The notes under the pieces: generated by a model
What the model was told of the DNA's origin: nothing
The model's database searches: none
Seen by the model: only the letters and a program-made list of their open reading frames with translations
NCBI RefSeq assembly: GCF_028769735.1
Contig: NC_088170.1
Span: 43,506,585 to 43,570,584, forward strand
DNA from: Zonotrichia leucophrys gambelii
Lineage: Eukaryota; Chordata; Aves; Passeriformes; Passerellidae
Length of the DNA stretch: 64,000 bases
Direction: 5' to 3'
Position numbers and translations under genes: made by a program
Shown: positions 39,446-52,483 of the stretch, piece after piece
Numbering within the stretch: the first letter of the stretch is position 1
Layout of the letters: each line of letters begins with the position of its first letter

Positions 39446-39846
39446 TAGTTTGCCCATCTACTCTACACTGATGAGATCCCACTTGGTACACTGCACTCAG
39501 TTCCAAAGTCCTGGAAAGACATGGATGGACAGCTGGACCAGGTACAAAGGACAGCAACAAAAATTATCAAGCGGGATGGAGCACATCTGTGAGGAAAGGT
39601 GTGAGAGTTGGTGGTGCTCAGCCTGGAGAAGAAAGGCTCCACCACAAAATGTTTATGATGAGCATGCTGAAGCACTGGAACAGGTTGCCCAGAGAGGAAA
39701 TAACCCATCCCTGGAAAAACAGTCAGGGTCAGGCTGGATGGGGCTCTGAGCAACCTGACCTACTTGAAGATGTCCTGCTTCCTGCAGGGGGTTGGCTAGA
39801 TGACCTTCGAAGGTACCTTCCAACCCAAAACATTCTATTATTCTGG
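39446..39846 (+). mobile_element. CR1 LINE 3' end (plus strand)
   Basis: It has GATGAGATCCCACTTGGTAC, CAGCTGGACCAGGTACAAAG, CTGGAGAAGAAAGGCTCC, CACTGGAACAGGTTGCCCAG and GGCTAGATGACCTTCGAAGG, ending in ATTCTATTATTCTGG. This is the CR1 3' ORF2 end and 3' UTR. It is 5'-truncated and internally shortened around 39600-39660. Confidence 0.87.
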
Positions 39847-39913
39847 AAGTCAATACATTGAAACATTTTGTTCATTTTACTTCCAAATTTCATAATCATG
39901 CTCTCAAGCATAA

Positions 39914-39957
39914 TTTTCAAAAATAATTAGGCATGGTTTTCAAAAATAATTAGGCAT
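39914..39957. repeat. Tandem duplication, 21-bp unit at 23-bp spacing
   Basis: TTTTCAAAAATAATTAGGCA(T) occurs twice without mismatch at 39914-39934 and 39937-39957, separated by GG. It lies about 70 bp past the end of the CR1 copy. Confidence 0.95.
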
Positions 39958-42900
39958 ACTAGGCTAGATAACTTATGACTTAATTTAAGACATGCAACTA
40001 TTAAAAGTCAGACCTCAGAAGAAAAAGACATTCCCTCAACTGGCTGACCCAACCCTGCTATGTGTGATGACATCAATATTCAGTTTCACTTAGACAAAGG
40101 CATTTATTGTCAGCTCATAGACAAGTTCTACACAACTTCATTTACAAAGGAAAGAACCGATAAGGTTATGCAAATATATATCATGAACTAATGTCAAGAC
40201 TAACACTGACAATAATTTGTTACCATGCAAAAATAGTATCATCTTTTACAAATAATACCAACATGATGAGATCATGGAATTGCTTTATTAATGAACTTTT
40301 CCTCAGATGTAGATCATAACACCCTAAACACAAGGAAATGACACATCAAAAATTTTCTCTTTGAAACAAAATGCTTAACAAAAGGATGCCTAAATTATCA
40401 AGAACATTAACCTTTTTCCTCTCCTGTATCCTAATATTCCCACCCTCTCTCAATGGGAATTGAATCTAAAATGTTTAGTATATTCAAAACATAACAAGTC
40501 CTTGGAATCTAACACATGATCAAGAATTTACCTTCCTAAGGGAAATTATGTCAAAGTCCTCTGTGACAATACACCTCAACATGAGAAAGCGACGACTACA
40601 TTCATCAGTCCAATTCACTGGCTCTGAGATTATTTAGTTTGATGCCATCTTAACAGAAGCTGTCTGCACTCGAAGGGAGACTCCCTTCTCTTTCCCTTCC
40701 CCACTATCTCAGAAGCTAGCTGTTTTTCAGTGAAGTAGTTAGGAAACTTTTCCAGAATAATCAAGTGCTACCCATGGGAGTTTGCCTCATTATTTCCCAA
40801 TGCAGCATGAAGCTGTTGGTTTTGATACCATCTATAGTGCTAGCTGTAAGACTGGACCAGGTGAGATGGCTTTTCAAAGATTTTCTTTAGGAAATATGTT
40901 AATCAAGACCTTACAGTGGAAAGGTACATAATCTTATCTTTAGGCACTTTATCCTATCATACATTGTAAACAGATGAGCTCCTTACAGTTTATTAGCATT
41001 ATGTAAACAACATTTAATTAGAAGGAAATCATAATTTTCCCAAGGTGGGACTAAGTTTTAAACATGTAATCAATGTTAACACAAAATTGAACTGAGTTTG
41101 CACAGACTACTGAATTTTTCCTTAGAGGTGTATCATAACATGTCACCACCTCTAGTAAACAGGTGTCTCACACAATAGCCCCTGTTGAAAAAATATAATG
41201 ACGACATCAATTTCACATGACAATTTAAAACCTTACAAAAACTACAGTGGGAAACAGTTGTACACACAAAAAGCCACAAACCCTTTAAGTGTAACACAGC
41301 TTTGGATCAAAAGCAAGTCAAATAAACATGACAGTAGTTGAGAATTGACATGATGAGAACTTCTGGAGTTTGTTTTTTTACCAAATTTGGTGTGTTTACT
41401 GTAATTTTGTCAAATACTTACAAGTCAATTTACTACCTGGCCATTCCTTATTCAACAACAAATTTTAAGAATATAAATATTATATTTCAATAATTTATAA
41501 TGGTATTTTGCCAGCAAAAGCAACATTCACCTTCCAATTTAGCCACACAATTAGCTAAAACATATAAAAACATCCCAGTTGAAAACAAGAGCAATTTCTA
41601 CCTCCTCCCCATATTTTTACATTATAGAATGGGGGACAAAAAAATTCTACAGTTGAAACCCTGCCTATTAATCTCTCCTTTCCCCCCATTCTCAAGTGAC
41701 AAACATTTCAGAAGTGGAATGACAGCAGTCTTGCTTTGAATGAGGTTTCCAGAATAATTCTAGACATATGCACACAGGGCCCATATGAGCAGAGCAGATA
41801 CTCAGTTTGACATAAAATTCCTAGTAAGAAAGCAGGCAGTGTTCACACAGCCTCCGAGTTCCAAGTTAAACAGAAGAAAGATTCATCACAACAATAAAAC
41901 CAAACTTGTCCAAACTGAAACTTTTTAACTTTCAGTTGACCTGCACCAGTAAACATTTCTGAACTACTCTTGATTATACTCAGTCTTCAATAGAGGGCAT
42001 TTTTTAAAATGCTATGTGGTATCTGCATGAGAAGATTTGAGTTCTTAAAACCCACTCAAAATAAAAACTTATAGACCTACAGAACCCAAAGTGCAAGCAT
42101 ACAATCAGATATATTTAACTCTGACTGAGTAATGACAGTCAAATTATGGAACGTAAATCTCAGTTTGCAAACAAATTGGTTGTCCCAAGCACAAAAGAGC
42201 TACAGCCAGCAGAGCAGAAAACAGCTCTTAAAGAAAATGTAGCAACTACTGAATCAGTAAGACTGCTGCATAAAACATGAACTGAATATGAAGTCATTAA
42301 ATATTTAGTGTAAACCAGAATCAACTTTTAAGTTGTATATTACCTATTATCTTGTTCCAAATGGTTCTAATTTTCCCCCTCCACCCTCCAAAATATCATA
42401 AGCCAAGATAAACTAATTTAGCTAGCAGCATAACACAATAGGTTTTCTGAGCAAAAGATTTCAACAGACAAGTTCTTGCCTGGAGTTGCAGACAGGTATA
42501 ACGAATCTACCACAATGATCTATTATAAGGAAACTGTAATTTTGTATATGAATAAACAAGCTACTCTACTCAGCCATGTGAATACCTGAGAGGTTCAATG
42601 TTCTGGCAGAGATTATATTTATTTATTAAAAGAAAAAGGCATGTGCTAATGAGTATGATTACAACTCTGCTTATCAATCTCTGTCAAAAGCAAGACCATT
42701 TTCTTTGGGTGACTGCCATATTTATGTCCCTCCACACATGTTTTTTAATAAAGAATGAGGTTCTTGTACGGCGTCCCTTAAGAGCTGTCAAATATTGCAA
42801 CGAATCAGCAGACTTGTGTACATTTATAGCACCATCTCATAAATCCCTTTGGCTAAGTTTATCTTCTATAAGCAAGATACAGATCAGTTTACATTATAAG

Positions 42901-44150
42901 AAAGTTTAAATCCAAAGCTTAAATGCCTCCCCCAATATAATATACTGCTTTAAAATATTATACTATTTAAACATGTTCACTATTTCATTAATTAAAGAAA
43001 ACACAGAGGGATGGGGAAAAAAACCCAAGAAATAACTGCCCCCTGTAACTCAAAGGTGACTGCATAGTGACAATATAATGATAACTGCTCAGCCTATGAC
43101 ACATCTGGACTCTCAAAATTAAATGCTGCTTTACTCAGAGAAGAGTCAGTGACCCTTAACTTCCATCTGGAGACTCTCTCATCAAAGGTCTTCATTTAAA
43201 ATAACCATTCTTACCAAAGTAGAATTTTCTCCTCAATGTACGATCTTCAGACCACAACTCTGCAACCTCCTGTCACCATTGTGTGCACTGACAAGGGGTT
43301 AATCACTAAATGGAAGAGGAGTTCAAGCAGATATCAAAAAGCCAAGATTGCTGGGCTTCTACCCCCCACTTTGCAACCAATTTACTCCATGACCTGCAGT
43401 AAACCCATTCTCACTGTGAAGGTGCATGCATCTAGAAAACCCGAGATATATTATGCCTTATCCCCCTAAAGTGGTAATTGCAAGTTTAATGTTCAGAAAA
43501 CCGTTTTTTTTTTTTTTCAAATAAAAGACAATAAGCCATTGATTTAGAACACTTCCAAAAAAAAATATAGAACTGACTGATGAATCTTAACTGTTCACAG
43601 ACCACAAACTGCTTACAATTAAGTTTCTATATTTTGCTAGACAGTTTTCTCTCATTTGTAGCACCAAAATTACTTCAGTATTTCCATCTACTACAAAGTA
43701 TTTCCTAAGCATTCCAGGAAATAAGCAGATCTGTTTTTGATGGACAAATGCACTAGAATTAAAAACTAGACTACTAAAATACTTCCTAATTTCACTTAGA
43801 AGATGGGAGAAAACTCTAACCTGAAATAAACAAAACAACACACATAGTAGCAACAAGTTTCCTCCATTAGCAAAGGAAAAATTATTCACATTTACAGCTG
43901 AAGAGGGGATATTAAAATGTCCTATGTAAGCCGCTCCTCAGGAGTCTATTTTTTACTTATTCCACAAATATGGCAACCCTTATTTTACAAAAATCTGGGC
44001 CTCAGATAATTCTAAGGATCAAATTTAATGCATGTGTAGCTGGGATTTACAAGTGCGTCATTTTGTAATTTCTCTTTGAAGATGAGTCTTACCCATCTTT
44101 ACTTGCCAAGTTTCGTATATTTCACATCTTGTAAACTCAGTTTGGTTGGT

Positions 44151-44167
44151 AAAAAAAAAAAAAAAAA
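44151..44167. repeat. A17 homopolymer
   Basis: Seventeen A on the plus strand after GGTTGGT, with no recognisable upstream retrocopy. Confidence 0.9.
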
Positions 44168-45239
44168 GAATGAAGTAATGCTCTGTGCACTCAAAAGGAT
44201 TAAAATTTGGCATGACTAAAGTGAACAGGAGCTAACAATCTTCCATAGCATTTCACACTGAAAAGCATCTGACCTTATAAAAATGAACTTGTATGCAAAA
44301 TCCATTGCCATGAGGCCCATAGGGAAGTACTGCAAAATAGAATCCTTCAACATATGACAGCACGGTTCCCTGCAACTTTTTAAAAAATCTGACATGCATG
44401 AGTGTTTTGCATAAATGAGCCCAATATATCACTGAAGACAAGCACTAACACAGCTCCAGAAATTATCAACATCAGTAGAAGATAAATGTACAAAGAAGTC
44501 ACATCTTAATTGATCTCTACTGCTTTGAATTGCTAAGTCTCACAATTCTCACAGCATCAGCAACCAAAACATTAATGTGTACAAAAAGTTTCCTCCAAAC
44601 TATGACATACAATTCTTTGTATGTGCCAACCACACTTGAATCAAAAGGCACTTGAAATCAAGCTAAAACAAAATTCACATCAGTCTCAGGAGTTCAGAAT
44701 TCCTTAGGTGAGAACAGGAGAGAAAGAGCTGAGAACTCAGTTTGAAATCTATGCCCTGCACACCCTCTGAATTCCTTTACTTTTTACATATAAAATGTGT
44801 ATCTTCACCATAAAAAAGTCATGGTCAGGATGACAGCTGTTCACTAAACATAGCATAAAACAGGGCTAACAACCCTCAGAAAGCATGTGGAAGGAACAGT
44901 AATGCTCCACTCAGCACTAGACACAATAATGTCTGCCATGTGAATGACAGCTGCTTGGAAACTGGAGCATAACCCTATAAGGAGGAAGGCAAGAAAAAAA
45001 AGACAGTATACCAAGTGCTAGAACCTCTGCAATCCTGTTGTCACTCATGGAGAACTGCTGCTGGTCATTAGACACATCACAGCTGAAGTCACAGCTCTAC
45101 AAATGCTAAGTAAGCAAGCAGGTCCTACTTCTAAGAAAAAGACAAGAAGCTTACAAAAACCCCGACAAAATATCACTGAAAAAACAATAGGAAAAAAATA
45201 GAAAAAAATCCCTAACTGCTAGTTTCTTCAACAGCAAAG

Positions 45240-45776
45240 AGAATTACAGAATAACAGAACATAAGGAGTTGGAAGGGACCCACAAGGATCACTAAAGACC
45301 AACTCCTGGTCCTGTACAGGACATCCCCAAGAGCCACACTATGGCGCCTGAGAGCACTGTCCCAACACTTGCACTCTGTCAGGCTGGTGCTGTGACCACC
45401 TCCCTGGGGAGCCTGTTCCAGGGCACAAGCACCTTCTGGGTGAGAAACCTTCTCCTGATATCCAACACAAACCTACCCTGACTCAGCTTCAGGCCATTCC
45501 CTCAAGTGCTGTCCCTCATCACCACAAAGCAGAGATCAGTGCCTGCCCCTCCTCTCACGAGGAAGCTGTAACTGCAGTGAGGTCTCCCTTCAGTCTCCTC
45601 TTCCCCAGGCTGAACAGAACAAGTGACCACAGCTGCCCCACATAATGCTTCTCCTCAAAGCCCTTCATGATCTTTGTTACCCTCCTTAGGACACTTTCTA
45701 ATAGACCAATATATTTCTCACATTGTGGTGCTCAAAACTGTACACAGGACTCACTTAAGGACATTTGATGTTGCAG
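45240..45776 (-). mobile_element. CR1 LINE 3' fragment (minus strand)
   Basis: On the plus strand it begins GAATTACAGAATAACAGAAC and AGTTGGAAGGGACCCACAAG, then GAGCCTGTTCCAGGGCAC, AACCTTCTCCTGATATCC, CTTCCCCAGGCTGAACAG and CTCAAAACTGTACACAGGAC. All are standard antisense CR1 landmarks. It is inserted in the same orientation as PPHLN1 transcription and is 5'-truncated. Confidence 0.88.
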
Positions 45777-46476
45777 ATAAGCAGCATTTTATTTCAGGAG
45801 AATCCCAATTAATGTTTTTCAGCTCTCTAAATCAAGACTGGGGGAAGAAAAATACAAAGGGTAAGAGATGAGAAGGTACCTTTTGACAGGTATGTTTTCA
45901 AAAACCAAAACAGGAACATGTGAATGATGAATACTCAAAGGGAAATGCTATCATATTGACAACTACTTCTTCCAGCTGATTGCAATTTTGAAAAACGAAA
46001 GCTATTATTTCAGTCAATAAATAAGCTATTATTTTTAAGAATTTAAAGTCACAGTACTAACTATGAAAACCCATTAAATGCAAGACTTCTGACTGTGTAG
46101 CTTCTAACTATGCTTTAGCCGTGCTCCATGCAATTTTTTTTAAAAATCCTTCTGGTTAAAATCCTCCTATCTCCTCAAAAAAAGAAAGAATTATGTGTAC
46201 TCCAAAGAACTTAACGAAAATAATTTTAAGCATATCCAAAGAGAAGGCATTTTTGCACAAAATAACTTTTTTAATACCATATTTTGTGGAACAAATGTCT
46301 TTGAAATAGAAAGTAATTAGCACTTTCACCACAGGAGACAACATACACCATGAAAAGTACTTTGATTTCCTCCTTGAGATCCACTACATTGCTCAATGGT
46401 GGGCAATATGCAAAGAATCATAATTAAGTTCATTACAAACATGGAACACTACAAACATTTTGCAGTCTGATCACAA

Positions 46477-46514
46477 GACTTTACTTTCAAGATTAGACTT
46501 TACTTTCAAGATTA
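46477..46514. repeat. Perfect 19-bp tandem duplication
   Basis: GACTTTACTTTCAAGATTA occurs twice head to tail with no mismatch (46477-46495, 46496-46514). Confidence 0.96.
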
Positions 46515-48230
46515 TTTGCTATATTTATATAATGAATCAGTAGGATTTCATTCAATTCCAAATATATTTGAACCATAGATCTTTGTGAAGTTCTTCCATA
46601 GCATTATTGCAGTTGTGTAACAGCTCTATAATCTGAAGTATATAACATATATTCAGATGGGACTATCATATTCCACACAACACACTTATAAAGCCTTCAA
46701 CAAAATGAGCTGACATTTTAACCTCTTTTTTTAACCGTATTTTGAAAGGAAGAAATCAGGATGCATTTAAGACAAACTTTTTGACCACTGGGTGCCACTC
46801 TTGTTCTGTGTACAATAAATTGCCTGACACTAACTCAGTCTTCTCAGCCTTTCTGGTGTTTTTCCTCAGCTTTAAACAACCCTGATTCGTCTAACTTGAG
46901 TGGAAAAGATGGAAAAACTTTTACACAAATTTTTATTAAGCACTCCTGTTCAAAACCTTTTATTATTGCTTCTAGCCCCAAGAATGCAATTCTGAAAGAA
47001 GTCTATTGCACCAAGACCCTTGTGATATTTGAAGGATTTCCTTTATGGTGAGATTATAGAATAATCCATCCATGCTATGTCTAAATCATCCTATTCAATG
47101 GAATAGACATCTACTGCAACTGTGCGTCCCTGTATGGATATTGCTATTAACAGTATCATACTGAGTTTACAACACCACAAATCTAAGGCTTACCCTGTCT
47201 GAACTTTTTCTGACCTGCTTGCAGTCTTTTTTTTTTTAACTTGCTGCTGGTTTAACAGCAATTTTTCCAACTGGTCAGGTGTCTCCAGCTAATTTGCTTT
47301 ACTTCTGTTTATCTTTGTATGGTATACCCATAGTTTTAAATATATGTTGTCACAAGGAGTTATTCTATGATATTATGACTTACACCATGATGCAATATCC
47401 ACAAATACAAGCTGGTATAATAGACATCTCAAGAAGTGGAAATGCAGGATATGGCATATAAAAGCACAGCCATCAGATGACATTCTTAGATCAGACTGCT
47501 AATATTTCACCTATACTAACAATCAATTCTTCTTTTAGTATTTAAGGTGACTTTCATCCTTGTCAATAAATTTTTAGTGTAACACTATCCTGTGCACTTT
47601 ATTTTGCTAATTCAAAACATATCAAACATCACTGCAGGCATATGTACATTACAGCTCTATGATTTACTACTAGTCCTTAGATTTCATAAATGGGAACCTG
47701 AGGTACAGACTAAGGAGGGTTCATAGAAATTAACATTACATATGATGGAAATATATATTCATCAGTTCAGCTGAGAAAACAGGGAGCTCAGAAGAAAGCT
47801 GTGGTGAACTTCATAATCCTATTATCTATCTTACCAACCTTTAAAATGGCACAGGCATCATTATACTGTAGCCCCAATGTACTGCAGCTGCAGAATCAAA
47901 TAATAGAACAAAGAATTCTCTGAAATCATGTAAGAAGTGTGACTCATAAGAGATGCATTAAATTACTTACACTTACAGGTTACCATCCTAATGATGTTAT
48001 CATGATGCCTCCTATCCTTATTAAACTATAGACTTTCCTGTCATACAATTTCTTCAATTTCTAATTGAAACAATAAAACTAAAACCCATTTTTCCACTAT
48101 TGTCTTTTACTTCAACAGATGTCCTTTCCCTGTTATTTCACTGGTCTGCTCTACTAGCTGTTTTGGTGACCAAGTAAAATGCCCTAAATATTTGCAGCCT
48201 GTGGATGGCACTACTAGAATCAAAAAATAC

Positions 48231-48286
48231 CTGTATTCAGGTCTTGTAGAGTGATCATCCCTTGACCATCTGTATCCTGATTCATC
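48231..48286 (-). CDS. PPHLN1: PPHLN1 exon 5, residues 89-107
   Basis: This 56-nt exon lies between TTTTGCAG and ACAG|GTATTT. It encodes DESGYRWSRDDHSTRPEY plus the first two bases of an Arg codon completed by exon 6. The human counterpart reads DESGYRWTRDDHSASRQPEYR, so this copy is two residues shorter near its end. It is separated from exon 4 by only 443 bases and from exon 6 by the largest intron in the window (15.5 kb). Confidence 0.95.
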
Positions 48287-48729
48287 CTGCAAAACAAACA
48301 GGCAAAACAACTGCATGACATGTATCTCATATGTCAAGTACAATTAATCGCCAAATGGTACTTAATTATTGCAAAACCAAAGCATTTAATGAGTTAAAAA
48401 AAATATTACTCCTTGCAATACATATCTTCTCAATTTATTCACTGTATCCATTTACTTTTTATTTTTTCCTGCGTCAATATTGAAGAGAGCAACTTTGCAA
48501 TGCTATAAAAAAACACAAACTACAGAAGTTTCCAAAGCATATATACATGCTCTGACTTCAAGAAGTCTTTCATCTGTGAACTATAAATTACCATCAACAC
48601 CCTGAAATTACAGAATTTCAAACGGCTGGGTTGCAGGGGGCAACAATAATGACCTTTCCAGCATTTTAATTACCTACTACTCAAGGCTTAATGGGAAAAT
48701 AAACATGAGAGAAGAATCACCTTACGTAC
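48287..48729 (-). other. PPHLN1: PPHLN1 intron 4 (443 bp)
   Basis: Short AT-rich intron between exons 4 and 5. Its donor is GTACGTAAGG on the minus strand and its acceptor TTTGTTTTGCAG. No other feature was seen. Confidence 0.9.
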
Positions 48730-48900
48730 ACCTCGGTGTGGAGGGCCACTTCTCCGATCGTGGGCGAAACTGCGACCCGCGTTGTAGTCCCTGTACTCGG
48801 CGTGACCGTAATCGTCGTAGCGACTGTAACTCCCGTCCCCAGGTCTCTCCAGCAGGCCTGGCTTCTTGGGCACAATGTTTACTATTCTGTGGTAATCACC
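48730..48900 (-). CDS. PPHLN1: PPHLN1 exon 4, residues 32-88
   Basis: This 171-nt exon is symmetric (57 codons, phase 0 at both ends), so it can be skipped without a frameshift, as happens in human isoforms that join the first exon directly to the DESGYRW exon. It encodes GDYHRIVNIVPKK, a Gly/Tyr/Asp-rich stretch, and ends RRSGPPHRG. The acceptor is GTGGTTTAG. The in-frame donor is GGT|GTACGT, chosen because it keeps HRG-DESGYRW in frame exactly as in human. A stronger-looking GTAAGG four bases downstream would shift the frame. Confidence 0.94.
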
Positions 48901-51900
48901 CTAAACCACAAACCAAACAAAATCATTTTGCTTTTAACAGCTGAAAATCCGTAACGCACAAACAAATGTAGAACTAAGTTATTTCTAAATATGGGACTTA
49001 AAAGAGGAAATTGCACAGGGAAACAGCAAACATTAAAAATCATGCCAGTCTGACAGTGGAATAACTGATTAAATCTAACTGGACACTACTCCTATTCAAT
49101 CCTTAGGCATTACATATAGAGAGAAAATTTTAAACATGGCTTAATTGTCTTTTGAAAGTTTATAAGCAGTAGCATTAGCTACTTTCTGAGCATTGGTTAG
49201 CTACAGGTATGCCTCAAATTTCTCCATTATTTTTAGAATGCAGCAAAGAAAGTTGCACCTGTAATGTCTACAAAAAAATAACAGTCATTTGAAAATACTA
49301 ATAATTTTCCTTATGTCCATAACATCCTCCATACTGCAGAGACTGTATTTAAGATAGACCTTGTTTCATAACCTAAATACAAAAACACACACTGAACACA
49401 ATGCAGTAGGTCATCTGAAGATTCAAGTGATAGAATTTTAACACTCTTGGTTTCTCTTTTAGTGCAAATTTCAAGCAGCTTTTTGCTAGAACACAAATTT
49501 AATTTATTTCCTTCAAATAGCATGTCATATACCATTTGTCAACTAAAGAAATTCTTTGTTTATTAAGTACAAATTGCACAGCTGCAAACGATACAAATTC
49601 AATCTTACTAGAACTAATTCTTATATAAGTCAACTGCAAATAAAAAGCAAATGAAAACATGATTGCAAGATTTTGTATTTAAAATCTTCTTCCTTTAGCA
49701 AAAAGTTTTTTTAATGGGCCTTAAACAAAATCTACTAATGCAGACACTTGAATAAGCATGTGCAATTTGGATTTTGTAGGGGTGGGGAGGGGGAAGACAC
49801 TCAAGCTATTTTAACAGTAAGAAGTCATAATCTAATAGTTTCTGATAGTTTTTGCAGAAATATACATTGTATTCACAAACTGCTAAATATTGTCATGCAA
49901 AAAAAAAAGTTAGTTCTGATTTCAGAGAGCACCCAACAAACACAACAAACAGACTAGAGGGCAGTTTAAAGCCAGCCATACAGGTGCAAAGTGGAGACTA
50001 TATACACAGTCATAATGTTTGATCAACTCTTACCTCATCAAACATCCTCCACACGTAATTATTTTTTTTAGCTTGGTGTCTTACAAAGATCTGCTGTGCA
50101 GCTTAAATAAAACTGCTGCATGCTTTAAGCTCACCCAGAAGACCTCACTACACAACTATCCTGGCACATAGAAGAACAGCTACATGAAAACTCCATGAGT
50201 ACCCTACTTGCACAATTAAGTCAAGTGCTTGCAATTTCCCGTTCTTTAACGGTAACTGTGTTTCCACTACAATCTATACTTGATACACAATTAGAACTCA
50301 GTTTAGATGAGGACACATCTCTCGATTTCTTCAAAAAAAAAAAAGATACTTCATTCTGTATCATTGGCACATCTTATTTCCAACATACTAACCTAGCAGC
50401 AAACACTAAGCATATTAACTGATTGAACAAATTAATTCCATTTCACTTGCCTAATCAAAATTAAGTCAGACTTCTACATGTGGACACAAATACAATAGCA
50501 CAGGCTTACAAGGACAGAAAGTAGCTTCCAACTATTATGAATCTGCAGAGCTGTATGAGAAGGAACTCCATATCCATCTTTCAGTATGGCAGAGAGACAC
50601 ATATCTTGGTTAGCCCAGCTACTGGGGGTGTTGTTTTGGTACAGATGGGTAATATTCATTGTGATGAGTGTACTCTGCTACTGCCTTCAACCCCAGTTCC
50701 AAACATATGTAATATAAAGCTAGCATTGAACTACCTAGTAAACACTTGCATCAAAATGCAAATCTTTTAGACTATAAATCTTCATAATGCCTGACCACAC
50801 ATTGCTCCCTGGACAGCCTGAAAGACTACGGGAATTTAGAAATGTCAGTGATGCAATGGTTAAATTAAATTTGACATGCATTAGTCAAACAACTGAAAAA
50901 ACATGTGTGAAAATACATTCTGCCTTTCCTCTTGTCCTATTCTTGATAAGTATTTTGGAGAAAGAGGTAGCTAAACACCCCGTGGAAATCAACGTGATTT
51001 CCAGCTGGCTGAAAATGAAAAATGTTACTGTTGCCTGTCACAGTAACAAAAATGTCACAGAACAGACAGCTACTAATATACTACCAAATAGAGAAGCCTA
51101 TGTAATTAGTTACATAGAGTAACCAAAAGTCTCCAAATAGACAAGTTGAAAACAAAACAGAGGGAACCCAGAAGATGCACTAAATCAGCTATGGTATTAT
51201 TTCAACATTTGCCATAAGTAAAAGGGAAGTCAGATAAGAGGAACTGGCACCTGAAATTTAATTTTGTCAAAAGCACATTACACAGGATGCAAACAGAAAT
51301 ATCAGAAAGTATTCTTAAAATTCTATTTACGGTGTAATACCTCCAAAGACAAAGCTACAACCTGTTTTATTTATTTATTGGAGACTTCAGACAAGGGAGG
51401 GAAAAAAAAGGCCCAACTCTGTGGAACAGAGAATTCCTAAAAGCATTCTGAACTTATTCTATAGCACAGGTTCTGCATTTGGTTTTACAAGCATACCATA
51501 CATACATACATAACACACCACAAAAGACTCTGTATCTACAAAGCAGATTTCTGTTGCCATTCTTCTTGTAAAGTGCTTCCTCTACAGGACTCCAAAGCAC
51601 AACTTCAGCAAAGGTGTACTTTCAACACTTGTTAAAAACGTCTTCCCCCACACTTAAAACATTATAAAGAAACTTTGTTGGTGACAAAAACAATCATGAA
51701 AGAAGTTCCTTTACCACATCAAGTTACTTAAAAGAAACATTGACATAAAAAAAAAGTTGTCATCTTATTGTGAAGCTCCCATACCTTCTTGGTGATTCCT
51801 CATGTGCAGCTCCTCACAGCACAACCAACAAACTCCAACTCCCCTCATAACACAATCAACCAACTCCAACTCTCTCTTCAACCAGCTAACCCTTTTGTAG

Positions 51901-52391
51901 CACTCATCTTCTTACTGGACACAGCTGTGGCCTGTTAAGGACAGGCCTGTTCCTAATCTTTGGTGATTGGTGCAGCTGCAACTCCTCAGGTGTGAGACAC
52001 CTTCTGCACTATTCTCTTACATTCTATCCCTCCACAAAAAGACTATGGAAAAATATAACATTAGTATGGCCTCTTGTTCCCCAGAAGTTATTAAAAATCC
52101 TGTGCTTAATACCACGAAGAATTACACCAAAATACAAATATTCTAAAACAGTTCCAACAGATTTGAAAATTTTAAAAAAGAAACTAATACTTAATTCAGT
52201 AGGCAGCCTATTATTTCTGTGCAGATGCACGTGCCAGATTGATGACTTCAAGGAACAGGGGAAAAAATGAAATTGAGATATACTTGGAACTTACACAGGT
52301 ACATAAATCCATCCCCTGTGGTACAGGTCATTGTATAAAGGTACAGTATAACGTTATAATGCTGCAGACACAATGCTGACTGCACACTTAC
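48901..52391 (-). other. PPHLN1: PPHLN1 intron 3
   Basis: Intron between exons 3 and 4. Its main content is the solo LTR at 51757-52036. There is also a CATA repeat near 51500-51520 and a 111-codon plus-strand frame (50787-51122) with no recognised relatives. Confidence 0.85.
51757..52036 (-). mobile_element. Solo LTR of an avian endogenous retrovirus, with 5-bp target duplication
   Basis: On the minus strand the unit begins TGTGGAGGGATAGAATG. It contains CACAGCTGTGTCC, a GTTAGCTGGTTGAAGAG stretch and a late CAATAAGATGACAA that resembles an LTR polyadenylation region. It is flanked by AAAAG at both ends (51752-51756 and 52037-52041). It is about 280 bp, with no internal retroviral genes, so it is a recombination-derived solo LTR. 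A 5-bp duplication fits class III (ERVL-like) elements. Internally there are two diverged copies of an ACTCCAACTC-type unit (51832-51873). The 3' end reads CAA rather than the usual CA. The family name is not certain. Confidence 0.7.
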
Positions 52392-52483
52392 ATCACCATG
52401 AATCCTTGGAGGGAGACGTTCTCTTGGAACTCTTTCATAGTCGTATCGCCCTTCAGACCACATTTCATCTCTTCTATAGGCCA
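52392..52483 (-). CDS. PPHLN1: PPHLN1 exon 3, residues 1-31 (N-terminus)
   Basis: The exon starts TG GCC TAT AGA after the acceptor TGTCTTAAG; the missing A of ATG comes from exon 2. It encodes MAYRRDEMWSEGRY, then DYERVPRERLPPRIHGD, and ends in a complete codon before the donor GAT|GTAAGT. Human periphilin has the same start followed by YERIPRERAPPR, so identity is firm. A second in-frame Met at residue 8 (MWSEGRY) matches the start used by some human isoforms. This is the beginning of the disordered Arg/Tyr-rich N-terminal region. Confidence 0.93.

Larger units (their letters stand above)
32688..48230 (-). other. PPHLN1: PPHLN1 intron 5 (15.5 kb)
   Basis: The largest complete intron. It holds a plus-strand CR1 (39446-39846), a minus-strand CR1 (45240-45776), a possible MITE-like remnant (34681-34718), a T23 run (37194-37216), poly-A and poly-T runs (44151-44167, 43504-43517), two short tandem duplications (39914-39957, 46477-46514) and an 11-bp inverted repeat (38061-38087). 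No further PPHLN1 exon was recognised. Confidence 0.85.

Noticed and set aside
50787..51122. 111-codon plus-strand frame in PPHLN1 intron 3
   Set aside because: No domain recognised and no splice or promoter context. It was considered as a retroviral or pseudogene remnant, but nothing supports that.
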